Below are positions 21,337-33,327 of a stretch of 64,000 nucleotides of DNA, piece after piece. The stretch lies in NCBI GenBank assembly GCA_028386065.3, contig JAKUCV010005710.1, forward strand, positions 1-64,000, in the 5' to 3' direction. The notes under the pieces are model-generated. The model did no database searches, had not been told where the DNA came from, and worked only from the letters and a program-made list of their open reading frames with translations. The stretch's first letter is position 1. Each line of letters begins with the position of its first letter. This DNA comes from Turnera subulata (taxonomy: Eukaryota > Streptophyta > Magnoliopsida > Malpighiales > Passifloraceae). Position numbers and translations under genes: made by a program.

Positions 21337-22910
21337 ATCCGTTGTATTATATATTTTCTCATGTTCTTTTTTTACGTACAGAAGTAAAGTAATGCAATAT
21401 TTTTTAAAAATTTATTATGATTGAAGTGGTGGACTGGTAAAATTATCCCACCAAATGATTCTTTTAATCTTTATATTAAATATTTGCATAATTTCTTTTA
21501 ATGTAAAAGATAAAAACAATACAACAATTTTAAAAATTTACTTTGGCTTCAAGCGGGCGAACGAGTAAGCAAACGTTTGTCTATCTTTCTCCAGGACTTA
21601 TCCTGTACTTCCGTAGACGACGTGTGTTTATCCTCGGGGAGATATAAACGAACGTTTGCTTTTCTTTTTGCCACAGGGCAAAGGCGCGTCGTCTGCAGGG
21701 CAACGGTAGAAATAAAAATAGACGAACGTTTGCTTATCCGTTGTATTATATATTTTCTCATGTTCTTTTTTTACGTACAGAAGTAAAGTAATGCAATATT
21801 TTTTAAAAATTTATTATGATTGAAGTGGTGGACTGTTGCTGGTAAAATTATCCCACCAAATGATTCTTTCAATCTTTATATTAAATATTTGCACAATTTC
21901 TTTTAATGTAAAAGATAAAAACAATACAACATTTTTAAAAATTTACTTTGGCTTCAAGCGGGCCAACGAGTAAGCAAACGTTTGTCTATCTTTCTCCAGG
22001 ATTTATCCTGTACTTCCGTAGACGACATGTGTTTATCCTCGGGGAGATATAAACGAACGTTTGCTTTTCTTTTTGCCACAGGGCAAAGGCGCGTCGTCTG
22101 CAGGCCAACGGTAGAAATAAAAATAGACGAACGTTTGCTTATCCGTTGTATTATATATTTTCTCATGTTCTTTTTTTACGTACATAAGTAAAGTAATGCA
22201 ATATTTTTTAAAAATTTATTATGATTGAAGTGGTGGACTGTTGCTGGTAAAATTATCCCCCCAAATGATTCTTTCAATCTTTATATTAAATATTTGCACA
22301 ATTTCTTTTAATGTAAAAGATAAAAACAATACAACATTTTTAAAAATTTACTTTGGCTTCAAGCGGGCGAACGAGTAAGCAAACGTTTGTCTATCTTTCT
22401 CCAGGATTTATCCTGTATTTTCGTAGACGACGTGTGTTATCCTCGGGGAGATATAAACGAACGTTTGCTTTTCTTTTTGCCACAGGGTAAAGGCGCGTCG
22501 TCCGCAGGGCAACGGTAGAAATAAAAATAGACGAACGTTTGCTTATCCGTTGTATTATATATTTTCTCATGTTTTTTTTTTACGTACAGAAGTAAAGTAA
22601 TGCAATATTTTTTAAAAATTTATTATGATTGAAGTGGTGGACTGTTGCTGGTAAAATTATCCCACCAAATGATTCTTTCAATCTTTATATTAAATATTTG
22701 CACAAATTCTTTTAATGTAAAAGATAAAAACAATACAACATTTTTAAAAATTTACTTTGGCTTCAACCGGGTGAACGGATAAGCAAACGTTCGTCTATCT
22801 TTCTCCAGGGTTAACGACGTATGCTTATCCTCGGGGAGAAATAAACGAACGTTTGAGAAATAAACGACGTGTGCTTGTCACTGCGGGCAAACGTTTGCTT
22901 ACAATAGTTA
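21337..22910. repeat. Satellite-like tandem array, 405-bp unit, about 3.9 copies
   Basis: Units begin TATCCGTTGTATTATATATTTTCTC at 21337, 21735, 22140 and 22544. The marker GGCTTCAAGCGGGC-AACG recurs at a spacing of 405, 405 and 404 bases. Copies B and C are nearly identical; D is degenerate and breaks down after 22800 into shuffled pieces of the same motifs. Each unit embeds a 171-bp MITE core. Confidence 0.92.
21566..21736. mobile_element. MITE core inside the satellite unit
   Basis: The core is bounded by inverted termini TAAGCAAACGTTTGTCTAT and ATAGACGAACGTTTGCTTA (18 of 19 matching) and is GC-richer than the AT-rich spacer. It has an internal AACGAACGTTTGC copy and GGCAAAGGCGCGTCGTC. 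It recurs in the following units, so it inserted before the array expanded. Confidence 0.65.
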
Positions 22911-23046
22911 ATGGAATGAGTTATTCCATAATTATTTTTCTTTTTAAATGAAGTATTTAAAACCCCGTTTTCTTCCCCAAAAATTTCCAAACACAGAGCT
23001 CTGCTCTCCTCTGCTCTCAACCAAGGTGAAAAAAACGCTCCACCCT
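22911..23046 (+). promoter_or_regulatory. Promoter-like stretch between array and copia LTR
   Basis: AGTATTTAAAACCCCG (TATA-like) precedes a CT-rich leader. It is followed by AAAAAAACGCTCC at the truncated copia LTR edge. No ORF follows, so it may be a leftover LTR promoter. Confidence 0.25.
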
Positions 23047-24572
23047 TTTCCCTAGAGCTATTATGACACTCATAACAAGCACAATATGCAGCGGAAACAA
23101 GGAAACTTAACCAAGAACCAAGTGAAGCATGCATAAACCATATAACAATTTTTACATACCTGGAAGGTTAGGATCTTTCACCTAACTTGTGTAACCGAAT
23201 CAGCTAGAGCAAGACAAAAGCCTCGCCCCTCTACGGTATCCACACGAACCGTGACCGGCTTGGAATCGTCACACGAGTCAAGCCTCGAGCTCCCCCGGAC
23301 TGATGTGCTAGCAAGAGTAAACCGGAAGCAACAACCTTGTGGTGTTTGTGTGTATGGTTATCTTCTTTCTTTCACAAAGAATGAAGAAGAGGTGTGTGTA
23401 GTGTTTTCTCTGAATTTTGCATAAGCAAAATGTGAGAGAGTGGGGAGGGAATGATCTGATCATTACACACTAAACCCACTCAACAAAAGCCTTGGCCTAA
23501 TGGCAAACATGGTGGACCAAAAGTAGCATTATGATAATGCATCCACATTATCATGTTACCCACTAAAAGCCAAAACACACCAACTCATCACAGCACTTAA
23601 AGAGGCTCAATTATGCTGACATTCAGCAAACCAACCACCCAAAAACGACCTTGGTTCAACCATGGTCCAACCACGGTCCAACCATGGTCCAACCGCGGTT
23701 CAACTACCTGCTCGAATCAACGGTTCTATGTGTGTGACCCTGTAGGCACTTGTAACATCCGACAATAATCGTAAAATCTCATTTTACAATTATAAGCAAA
23801 GAGCGGCGTCTAGCAACACATCATTGCTACCCGAACGACAAGATCAGTACTGATTCTCTATGCCTCGGAACATGTCATCGTCCTTTCGTCCCATTATCAA
23901 GATCAAACACGAGGCATGGAATATGTCAATCTCGTATATGTTTAATCTATGTTTCTTGATCCCTGAGTTAACTGTATAAAACGGATACCCGTGATATCAC
24001 CATATCACCCAATCCGAGCATGGCCATGCATTTAACAGTTCAACTCTATCAAGAAACCATATGATAATATACCCGTTATATGGGTCGAACAAATCCCGTC
24101 TTGATCAATCAAAACCCACTACATACTCGTCATATACCCAATGATTACCCTTATGTCCACCCAGTTACGGATGACTAGGAATAATATCAAAGTACATGAC
24201 TCATATGTTGGATACCTTGACGATCTCAGGTCGGAGGACAATACATCTATAAGAAACCCTAATGACATACATATAACGTTCCATGTAGTGTTCTTATGTG
24301 GGTCGGTCCAGTCCACAAGTTCTCCAACTTGTACCCGTATGTAGAATTCATATCACATATGCAATTCTCAACATACGCTAGTCTTAATTTATTATTACAA
24401 CCCATCCATAATAATAATCGACTAGGGACAATTTAAGAATATGAAAAATTCTAGGGTTATAAGTATGTGCAAGCGTTTATCTCATAAACGATACTTATTG
24501 GAATAACCTTAATGTGTATACATGACTACAAATAATCATCCATGATTGGCTTTTGGGCATATTACACTAACA
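23047..24572 (-). repeat. 3' LTR of the copia element
   Basis: On the minus strand it starts TGTTAGTGTAATATGCCC and ends CTCTAGGGAAA, lacking the final CTTACA of the other LTR. It contains a 13-bp minisatellite (CCATGGTCCAACC variants, 23649-23705). Confidence 0.9.
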
Positions 24573-24583
24573 ATCCCCCACTT
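24573..24583 (-). other. Polypurine tract
   Basis: Minus-strand AAGTGGGGGAT immediately precedes the TGTTAG start of the 3' LTR, as needed for plus-strand priming. Confidence 0.75.
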
Positions 24584-24779
24584 GCACTAAAGCCAATCAT
24601 CCATATATCTCATATATGTGGATGTAGCATGACCATCATGCTTCTGCTGCGTGAGAAGATTAGACAATAGATCTCCTACTTTGTTCCCAAAAGGAACTAT
24701 ACACAACCTCTGTTGTAGAGTCGACTACTGTCTCTTGCTTGGAACTCTTCCAGTATACAGTACCTTGCTAGGATCTCTT

Positions 24780-26830
24780 CTAGCACACATTACCACTTCC
24801 AAGACAAAACACAAAACCTGATTCCGATATAAAATCATCCCTGTTAGTTTGGAAGCTAGCATCTTTGTAACACTTTACAACAATCCCACCAACGCTTCCG
24901 TGAACCAGGAATGCATCCTTAGTACTTCTTAAGTACTTAAGGATATTTAACCGCTGTCCAGTGACTTTCACCGGGATCAGATTGGCATCTGCTTGTGACT
25001 CTCAAAGCATAAGCGATATCCGATCTAGTACATAACATGGCATATATGATAGATCCTATTGCAGAAGCATAAGGGATCTAACTCATCCACTCTCTCACCT
25101 TAGTCATACTAGGATATAGACTCTTTGAGAGAGATATGCCATGTGACATGGGCAAGAAACCCTTATTGAAATCTTGCATGCTAAACCTCTTTTGCACCTT
25201 GTCAATATATGTACTCTGACTTAGCCCGAAAAGCCTTTTGGATCTATCTCTATAGTTCTTTATACCTAACACTTAGGCAGCTTCTCCTAAGTCCTTCATT
25301 GAGAAATTCTTTCCTAACCAAGTCTTTGCAGATTTTAGTGTCGGAATATCATTCTCAATAAGTAGGATGTCGTCAACCTACAACAACAAGAAAACAATAG
25401 TGCTCCCACTAACCTTCTAGTAAACACATGAAACCTCTTCACTTTTAATGAAACCAAACTCTTTGATTACTTCACTAAAACGAAGATTCCAACTCCTAGA
25501 AGCTTGCCTTAGTCCACAAATGGACCTTTGCAACTTGCATACCATACTAGCATACTCTGGATCGACAAAACCTTCAGGTTGTGTCAAGTACACATCCACA
25601 AAAAATTTCCATTAAGGAAAGCGGTTTTGACATCCATTTGCCATATCTTATAATCATGGTATGCGGCTATAGCCAAAAGAATCTGGATGGATTTAACTAT
25701 GGCAACTGGTGAGAAGGTTTCATCATAGTCTATACCACGAACTTGTTTGAAACCTTTCGCAACCAACCGCCCTTTATAGGTAATCACATTACCATCCATG
25801 TCGGTCTTTTTTCTTAAAGACCCACTTGCACCCTATGGGTTTTACCCCTTCGGGTGGATCAACTAAGGTTCATACCTTGTTTTGATACACAGATTCCATT
25901 TCCGAATTCATGGCTTCTAGCCACTTCTGGGAGTCCGGACCCGTAACGGCCTGCTGATAGGTAGTCGGCTCATCCTCATATATGAGCATCACATCCCCGG
26001 TATGAGTCACGAGAAAACCATATCTCTCGGGCTCATGCCGAATCCTATCCGACCTACGCGGTCCATGTGTTACAGGAACAGGATTCTTGTCCATAACACT
26101 TTGTGGTTCCTGTTCTTGTTCCATTTCAGTCTCTAGATCTCGAACTTCTTCGAGTTCTATTTTCCTCCCACTGATTCTTCTAGAAATAAATTCCCTTTCT
26201 AGAAAAATAGCAGTCCGAGCCACAAACACTTTGTGCTCTAAAGGATTATAGAAATAATACCCTTTAGTTTCCTTAGGGTAACCTACAAATAGGCACTTCT
26301 CGGATTTTGGGCCAAGTTTATCCGAAGCTTCACGTCTTACGTAAGCCTCACAACCCCAAATCCTCATAAAAGACAAATTGGGACGTTTCCCAGTCCATAT
26401 CTCATATGGTGTCTATTCGACTGATTTAGACGGAACATTGTTTAGTGTAAAAACAGTAGTTAATAAAGCATGTCCGCAAAAGGAAGAAGGAAGGTCACCT
26501 TGACTCATCATAGAACGATCCATGTCTAACAAGGTTCTGTTCCTCCTATCGGATACGCCATTCCAATGAGGCGTACCTGGTGGAGTAAGTTGTGATACTA
26601 TACCACAACTCTTTAGATAGTCAAAAAAGTCTCGGTCTAAGTATTCACCACCTCGATCTGATCGAAGCATCTTAATACTTTTCCGAGTTGATTCTGTACT
26701 TCATTCTTAAATTCTTTGAACTTTTCAAAGGATTCCGACTTGTGTCTCATTAGATACACTTAGCCGTATCTACTGATGTCATCAGTAAATGTAATGAAGT
26801 ATTGAAAACCACCTCTAGCCTGTGTAGACA
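24780..26830 (-). pseudogene. Copia pol remnant: integrase, reverse transcriptase, RNase H
   Basis: Domain order on the minus strand is copia-type (integrase before RT). Integrase core at 26670-26413 has LRSDRGGEYL, but the usual GVAERRN block reads GVSDRRN, so the catalytic Glu is Asp. The integrase C-terminus at 26376-25870 has WGCEAYVRREASDKLGPKSE and FVGYPKETKGYYFY. RT at 25799-25417 has RLVAKGFKQVRGIDYDETFS, IWQMDVKTAFLNG and SICGLRQASRSWN. The linker to RNase H (FSMQDFNKGFLPMSHGISLS) is at 25272-25078 and RNase H (CYKDASFQTNRDD) ends at 24780. Frames change several times, so no polyprotein can be made. Confidence 0.9.
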
Positions 26831-27524
26831 NNNNNNNNNNNNNNNNNNNNNNNNNNNNNNNNNNNNNNNNNNNNNNNNNNNNNNNNNNNNNNNNNNNNNN
26901 NNNNNNNNNNNNNNNNNNNNNNNNNNNNNNNNNNNNNNNNNNNNNNNNNNNNNNNNNNNNNNNNNNNNNNNNNNNNNNNNNNNNNNNNNNNNNNNNNNNN
27001 NNNNNNNNNNNNNNNNNNNNNNNNNNNNNNNNNNNNNNNNNNNNNNNNNNNNNNNNNNNNNNNNNNNNNNNNNNNNNNNNNNNNNNNNNNNNNNNNNNNN
27101 NNNNNNNNNNNNNNNNNNNNNNNNNNNNNNNNNNNNNNNNNNNNNNNNNNNNNNNNNNNNNNNNNNNNNNNNNNNNNNNNNNNNNNNNNNNNNNNNNNNN
27201 NNNNNNNNNNNNNNNNNNNNNNNNNNNNNNNNNNNNNNNNNNNNNNNNNNNNNNNNNNNNNNNNNNNNNNNNNNNNNNNNNNNNNNNNNNNNNNNNNNNN
27301 NNNNNNNNNNNNNNNNNNNNNNNNNNNNNNNNNNNNNNNNNNNNNNNNNNNNNNNNNNNNNNNNNNNNNNNNNNNNNNNNNNNNNNNNNNNNNNNNNNNN
27401 NNNNNNNNNNNNNNNNNNNNNNNNNNNNNNNNNNNNNNNNNNNNNNNNNNNNNNNNNNNNNNNNNNNNNNNNNNNNNNNNNNNNNNNNNNNNNNNNNNNN
27501 NNNNNNNNNNNNNNNNNNNNNNNN
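26831..27524. other. Assembly gap (694 N)
   Basis: Unknown bases between the integrase region and the leader of the copia element. It would be expected to hold gag, protease and the integrase N-terminus. Its true length may differ. Confidence 1.
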
Positions 27525-27871
27525 AACTCTTGGATAGTTGAGTGAACAACACCTTGTCCATGTCTATCTTATAGACTTGCTCAACCCTTGCCCCTAGGTC
27601 CTTAATCCTATTAAGATAACCTAGTTAAGTCCAAACCCACAATAAGCAGTCGAGATATTACAATTATCCACTCGCACCTTCTTAGGATAAACAATGGCAC
27701 CTTGCTTTGGCAAAAACTACCAATTGTTGTTCTTAAGCTTGATGAGTGCTTATCATGGAAGGCAACTAAGAACTTAATATTTCACCAATATATTATTCCA
27801 TACATTATATGCAAGTTCTTGATGAATCATACATTGGTGTTTGTAAATTTGGAAAACCAAAATTACATGTG
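27525..27871 (-). other. Copia internal region without recognisable gag
   Basis: No domain readable in either strand; a short frame MDKVLFTQLSKS enters the gap. Confidence 0.4.
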
Positions 27872-28692
27872 AACATCGATGTTCAATTTGTAACATCGAT
27901 GTTGTGAGAATCTGATTCTCTCCAACTACTTGGCAGTAGCTCAATAACATCGATGTTCAACTCTTAAACATCGATGTTGTTGAGATTCTTGAACTCCAAA
28001 CTTTTTGGCAGTAGCTCAATAACATCGATGTTGCACTTTCAACCATCGATGTTGTTGAGATTCTGAAAGTTCAAGATTTTGGCAGTACTCAATATTTCGG
28101 CCATATCTAGAGCTGTAGAGCTCGGATTTGTGCAAACTTGGTGTCCCTAGAAAGCTAAGAAGTAGGGCTACAACTTTTTTGTTCAGGCCAGATACCAATT
28201 ATGCCTCCTTCTGCCCCCAATTTGCAGTTTAAGTTACTGGGTTCCACAACATCGATGTTGAACACTTCAACATCGATGTTTGGAGATTGCGGATCTGCAA
28301 AAAATCGTTGTTGACACTCAAACATCGATGTTGGAGGTTGCTGAACCCTCAAAACATCGATATTGACCATCAAACATCGATGTTTGAACTTCTGGAACTC
28401 AAGAACATCGATGTTGGACTCTACAACATCGATGTTATTTGAGTTCTGGAACTTCAAATCAATTTTGGCCGAGCTCAAATAACATCGATGTTTAACTCTT
28501 AAACATCGATGTTTTGAGAATTTTGCATGAGAACATCGATGTTGGTCACACAACATCGACGTTGTGATGATTCGGCCGAGGCTAACCTTTATCAGAACAT
28601 CGATGTTTGTCACACAACTTCGATGTTATGAAGGTTCTGCCAAGGCTAAACTTCATGCCAACATCGATGTTGGTCTCACCAACATCGATGTT
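27872..28692. repeat. Array of paired 12-bp palindromes AACATCGATGTT
   Basis: Seventeen exact copies and four one-base variants (28042, 28353, 28552, 28616), plus one degenerate copy near 28300. Starts pair as 27872/27892, 27946/27967, 28021/28042, 28248/28269, 28300/28321, 28353/28373, 28404/28425, 28481/28502, 28532/28552, 28596/28616 and 28660/28681. The offset within a pair is always 20 or 21 bases. Pair-to-pair spacing varies (51-77, and one of 227). The intervening DNA contains a diverged unit (GGCAGTAGCTCAATA, GAGATTCTTGAAC). The array lies between the primer-binding site and the expected gag of the copia element, and is outside both LTRs. Confidence 0.95.
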
Positions 28693-28980
28693 ATGGCCTA
28701 GCTGTACTAGAACGACAATCGTTCTATACACAAACCGATAATCAATTTTCGTTTTGTCGAACCCCTTCGACTTACTGCCAATAACTCCTTGATTGATATC
28801 ACATACCAATCAAGTTCATGTTGTCAAAACACTTTTGACACATCCAACAACATAATATATATCACATATACAATTGAAATCAACAAATAATGATCATGCT
28901 ACATCACATATAACATATCATATATATATGCATGAACATATCAACATATACACATAAATCTGGTTTAGAGCTTCACAGGA
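28693..28980 (-). other. Copia leader next to the primer-binding site
   Basis: AT-rich, with TATATATATGCATG near 28920-28933; no ORF. Confidence 0.4.
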
Positions 28981-28993
28981 GGCTCCGCTACCA
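28981..28993 (-). other. Primer-binding site
   Basis: Minus-strand TGGTAGCGGAGCC, one base after the LTR end CTTACA, is a variant of the tRNA-Met-complementary TGGTATCAGAGCC used by plant copia elements. Confidence 0.75.
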
Positions 28994-28994
28994 T

Positions 28995-30541
28995 TGTAAG
29001 TTTCCCTAGAGTTATTATGACACTCATAACAAGCACAATATGCAACAAAAACAAGGAAACTTAACCAAGAACCAAGTGAAGCATGCATAAACCGTATAAC
29101 AATTTTTACATACCTGGAAGGTTAGGATCTTTCACCTAACTTGTGTAACTGAATCAGCTAGAGCCAAACAAAAGCCTCGCCCCTCTACGGTATCCACACG
29201 AACCGTGACCGGCTTGGAATCGTCACACGAGTCAAGCCTCGAGCTCCCCCGGACTGATGTGCTAGCAAGAGTAAACCGGAAGCAACAACCTTGTGGTGTT
29301 TGTGTGTATGGTTATCTTCTTTCTTTCACAAAGAATGAAGAAGAGGTGTGTGTAGTGTTTTCTCTGAATTTTGCATAAGCAAAACGTGAGAGAGTGGGGA
29401 GGGAATGATCTGATCATTACACACTAAACCCACTCAACAAAAGCCTTGGCCTAATGGCAAACATGGTGGACCAAAAGTAGCAATATGATAATGCATCCAC
29501 ATTATCATGTTACCCACTAAAAGCCAAAACACACCAACTCATCACAGCACTTAAAGGGGCTCAATTATGCTGACATTCATCAAACCAACCACCCAAAAAC
29601 GACCTTGGTTCAACCATGGTCCAATCACGGTCCAACCATACCCGGTCCAACCATGGTCCAACCACGGTTCCACCACCTGCTCGAATCAACGGTTCTATAT
29701 GTGTGACCCTGTAGGCACTTGTAACATCCGGCAATAATCGTGAAATCTCATTTTACAATTATAAGCAAAGAGCGGCGTCTAGCAACACATCATTGCTACC
29801 CGAACGACAAGATCAGTACTAATTCTCTATGCCTTGGAACATGTCATCGTCCTTTCGTCCCATTATCAAGATCAAACACGACACATGGAATATGTCAATC
29901 TCGTATATGTTTAATCTATGTTTCTTGATCCCCGAGTTAACTGTATAAAACGGATACCCGTGATATCACCATATCACCCAATCCGAGCATGGCCATGCAT
30001 TTAACAGTTCAACTCTATCAAGAAACCATATGATAATATACCCGTTATATGGATCGAACGAATCCCGTCTTGATCAATCAAAACCCACTACATACTCGTC
30101 ATATACCCAATGATTACCCTTATGTCCACCCAGTTACGGATGACTAGGAATAATATCAAAGTACATGACTCATATGTTGGATACCTTGACGATCTCAGGT
30201 CGGAGGACAATACATCTATAAGAAACACTAATGACATACATATAACGTTCCCTGTAGTGTTCTTATGTGGGTCGGTCCAGTCCACAAGTTCTCCAACTTG
30301 TACCCGTATGTAGAATTCATATCACATATGCAATTCTCAACATACGCTAGTCTTAGTTTATTATTACAACCCATCCATAATAATAATCGACTAGGGACAA
30401 TTTAAGAATATGAAAAATTCTAGGGTTATAAGTATATGCAAGCGTTTATCTCATAAACGATACTTATTGGAATAACCTTAATGTGTATACATGACTACAA
30501 ATAATCATCCATGATTGGCTTTTGGGCATATTACACTAACA
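28995..30541 (-). repeat. 5' LTR of the copia element
   Basis: 1,547 bp, starts TGTTAGTG and ends CTTACA on the minus strand. Longer than the partner LTR partly because of an extra CCATACCCGGTCCAA unit in the 13-bp minisatellite near 29635. Confidence 0.9.
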
Positions 30542-33327
30542 AAATAGTGGTAACGTTAAATACGTCCAAATGGTATATGAATAATATATATATCCGATAA
30601 TAAACCGTTAAATAGAAAATACCTCCATTGGTAAGGAGGTTAACTGATATATAGTATAAAATAATTTTAACATGATATATAAAATACATATACGTTTGTA
30701 TCCATTAATTGTAAATAGAGTATATAGAGTAATAATAATACCATAGCTCGATAAAATACAACGGTTATTTAATAATATAACAATTCAAAACTTGTACATA
30801 TTAAGTAGTTAGATTTAATATATAACAAAATCATTGGACGAAAATATTATAACTGTTAATGAATTAATATAATGTTACCATTAATAAAATATTTCCTGAT
30901 AAATTAATAAAATATAATTTAGCCTTAAAATAATTTTTTGCACGGGTTATATATAAGAATAAAATTGGTAGAAATAATTGATATGAAACTAATATTAATT
31001 TAGTCCAAATAACATATTAAAACTAAACTCATATATATATAGCCAAAAATATAAATTAGGATCTATTATTATTTAGCCGATGAAAGTATAGGTAGTAGTA
31101 ATATTTATATAAGAATGAAATTGATAAATAACGTATGGGCCTATTATCATTTAGCCAAGAGGATCGGTAATTAAACGTATTAGAAACGTAATAACATAAT
31201 TAAGAAATTATGCCCAGGGGACCTTCACTTGCGTTTAGTCCATCAGAGAAAATAATAAAACAACTTCGAATTAATTAAGTACAAGTCTTAATTAAATTAA
31301 ACAATATGGGCCTTTTATTGTAATTAGCCCAATTAAAATTAAACCGAAAATTAAATTCAATGGGCCTTTTACGAGCCCAGGTAAACGCAAATAAAATTAG
31401 ATCCGAGAATTAAAATGCTATGGGCCTTTTTAATAGCCCAATATGAAAATTAAACATAAAATAAATAAATAAAAACATAAATGAAATAAACAAAAGCGTA
31501 AATTAAATAAAAACATAATTAAATAAATTAAGCATAAATTAAGTAAATAAAATCATAGGTTGTTATTATTAATTAACTTAATTAACCGTTTATTTTAATC
31601 GTCGTTAAAGTCCGAGTCCGTTTAGTATCGTTCGGGTTCGATTTATGATGCATAAGGGTCCAAGGCTCGGGTTTTTCACCAAAATCTACTTCCGTGCTCG
31701 TCGGAAAATTCCTGAGGCTGCCGGAAACTCGCCGGAATCCGGCTAAACACTGTTCACAGGAAACCTCAACTCTGCCATTGCACACAGATACTGTTCATGG
31801 CTCCCTCAAACTTCTGTCACTGTTCATCAACAACCATGACACGCAAAATTCTCCATCAGCATAGCATCACAGCAGCAGAACCCAACCCACGCCACCATGG
31901 AAACAAACCGGTCATCAACACGCATGCCATCATCAACATCACAGCAACCTCACCCATGGCCACATTCCTCGGCAACAACTCAACACCAACCATAACAGCA
32001 ATCAAAACCCAAACAAAACGCGTGAATCAAAGGCGGAAGGGAAGGAAAAGGGAGGGTTCCTTACCCACGCACTTGTCGTTCTTCAATCGGCGACCGCCGC
32101 TCCTCAACTGTGAAAGGCAAGGAACAGAGGCACACGGGGACAGAGGGAGGGAGCGGAGAAGAACTGGGCGGCGATGATACTCCTGTGCTCGGGATCGACG
32201 ATGGTGATTGCTGAAGGAGACGGTGGCGGTGGATCGATCGGCGACGGCTACATCATGCAGCGACGAGCGAGGAGGAGAGAGAGACGGCGGCGGTGTGCGG
32301 CTGTCGACAGCAACAGAGGGGGGAGGACTCGGCAGGTCTCCTTGTCTGGTCGACGGCGCAGCTGGGTTCGCCGGCCTGTAGCGACGGGGAGCGAGGCGGA
32401 GCAAGGAAGAAGGAGGCAGAGAGGTGGTGGTGGCGGTTGCAGGTGTGCAGGTCGTGGTGAAGGGCGGCTTCTGAGAGCAGAGGGGTTTGGCGATGATGGA
32501 TTTGTTGTGGTGGCAGAGGAAGGAAAAGGAGAGGGAGGAAGGTGGTGTCGGTGGCAAAGAGAGAGAGAGCTCGAGAGGGGGAGGAAGGAGGCAGAGAAAA
32601 ATTGGGAGAAGGGAAGAGAAAAAAAAATAAAGAAAAAGGAGGAACATACAAAGAAGAAAAAGGGAAAAGAAAGAAGGAGAGGGGAGGGGCCGGTTGGTCA
32701 CGGGTGGTTTCGGTGGGGAAAAGAAAGAAAAGAAAGAAGAAGAGAAGGAAAGAAAAGAAAAGAAAAGAAGAGTGGCCACGTGGCTAGCCACGGTTGGCCG
32801 GTCCGGATTTCCGTCCCGAGTCCGAAAATACAACTTGGGCTCGGAAAAACCGATTAATTCCTCTGAGCATTTTTCAAGTCTCGGAATTGAAAACCGAGGC
32901 TCGGTTAACGAAAGACACTACAAAATGCGTATCAGTCGAAACCTTGTGTTTAACATTTTAACTTAATCTTTGTAAAACTTAAACATAATTTAAAAATTAT
33001 TCTTTTATAAAATTTAAAATAAATCCCCAAAGATTAATTTATTAAACATTATGGAAATAAAAGATGAATTTTTAGTAACTCATTGCAACAAAAATATAAT
33101 AACAAAAGTATTATTATCAATGTTGATTAGGAAAGATAATAATAATAATGGCAACAACAATAACAAAAATAATAATAATTTTGAGAGTAGTAGAAATAAT
33201 AATGAAAATAATAAAAATTAACTCGGTTTGGTAAAATTCTTGATTATCCGCGATAAAATTTTATTAGCCACCGTAAAAGTCAAAATAACTTGGTAAAAAT
33301 CACGAAAATTTTACCCGGGTTGTTACA
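30542..33327 (-). mobile_element. Large Ty3-gypsy-type LTR (single, truncated)
   Basis: The right end reads TGTAACAACCCGGGTAAAATT on the minus strand, the classic start of long gypsy LTRs in plants. Two AT-rich parts flank a GC- and purine-rich block at 32030-32800. Long open frames through that block are composition artefacts (poly R/K/E on plus, poly S/P/L on minus). The left end is cut off by the copia element. No polyprotein domains seen. Confidence 0.5.

Larger units (their letters stand above)
23047..30541 (-). mobile_element. Ty1-copia retrotransposon, near full length
   Basis: 5' LTR 28995-30541, primer site 28981-28993, internal 24573-28994, purine tract 24573-24583, 3' LTR 23047-24572. 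The two LTRs are nearly identical, so insertion is recent, yet the coding region has frameshifts and stops. No clear gag is visible. The leader holds the palindrome array and part of the internal region is an assembly gap. The outer end of the 3' LTR is missing about 6 bases, and no target duplication is found there. Confidence 0.9.

Noticed and set aside
21549..22191. Repeated 69-70-residue ORFs on both strands
   Set aside because: They lie in the MITE core of the 405-bp satellite; repeat copies preserve the frame by recency, with no domain.
24119..24344. Conserved small ORFs repeated at 30088-30313
   Set aside because: They are the same position in the two LTRs of the copia element; identity comes from the LTR pair.
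26802..27561. Two frames of about 248 codons
   Set aside because: They consist of N from the assembly gap.
27872..28692. CRISPR-like array
   Set aside because: Repeats are 12-bp palindromes in pairs with irregular distances between pairs, in a plant retrotransposon; no spacer logic.
28155..28809. Minus-strand frames with repeated NIDV/HRC
   Set aside because: Peptide repeats only reflect the AACATCGATGTT motif in two frames.
32027..32857. Long overlapping open frames on both strands (up to 268 codons)
   Set aside because: Purine/pyrimidine strand bias in a gypsy-type LTR; low-complexity R/K/E/G or S/P/L/F composition and no domain.
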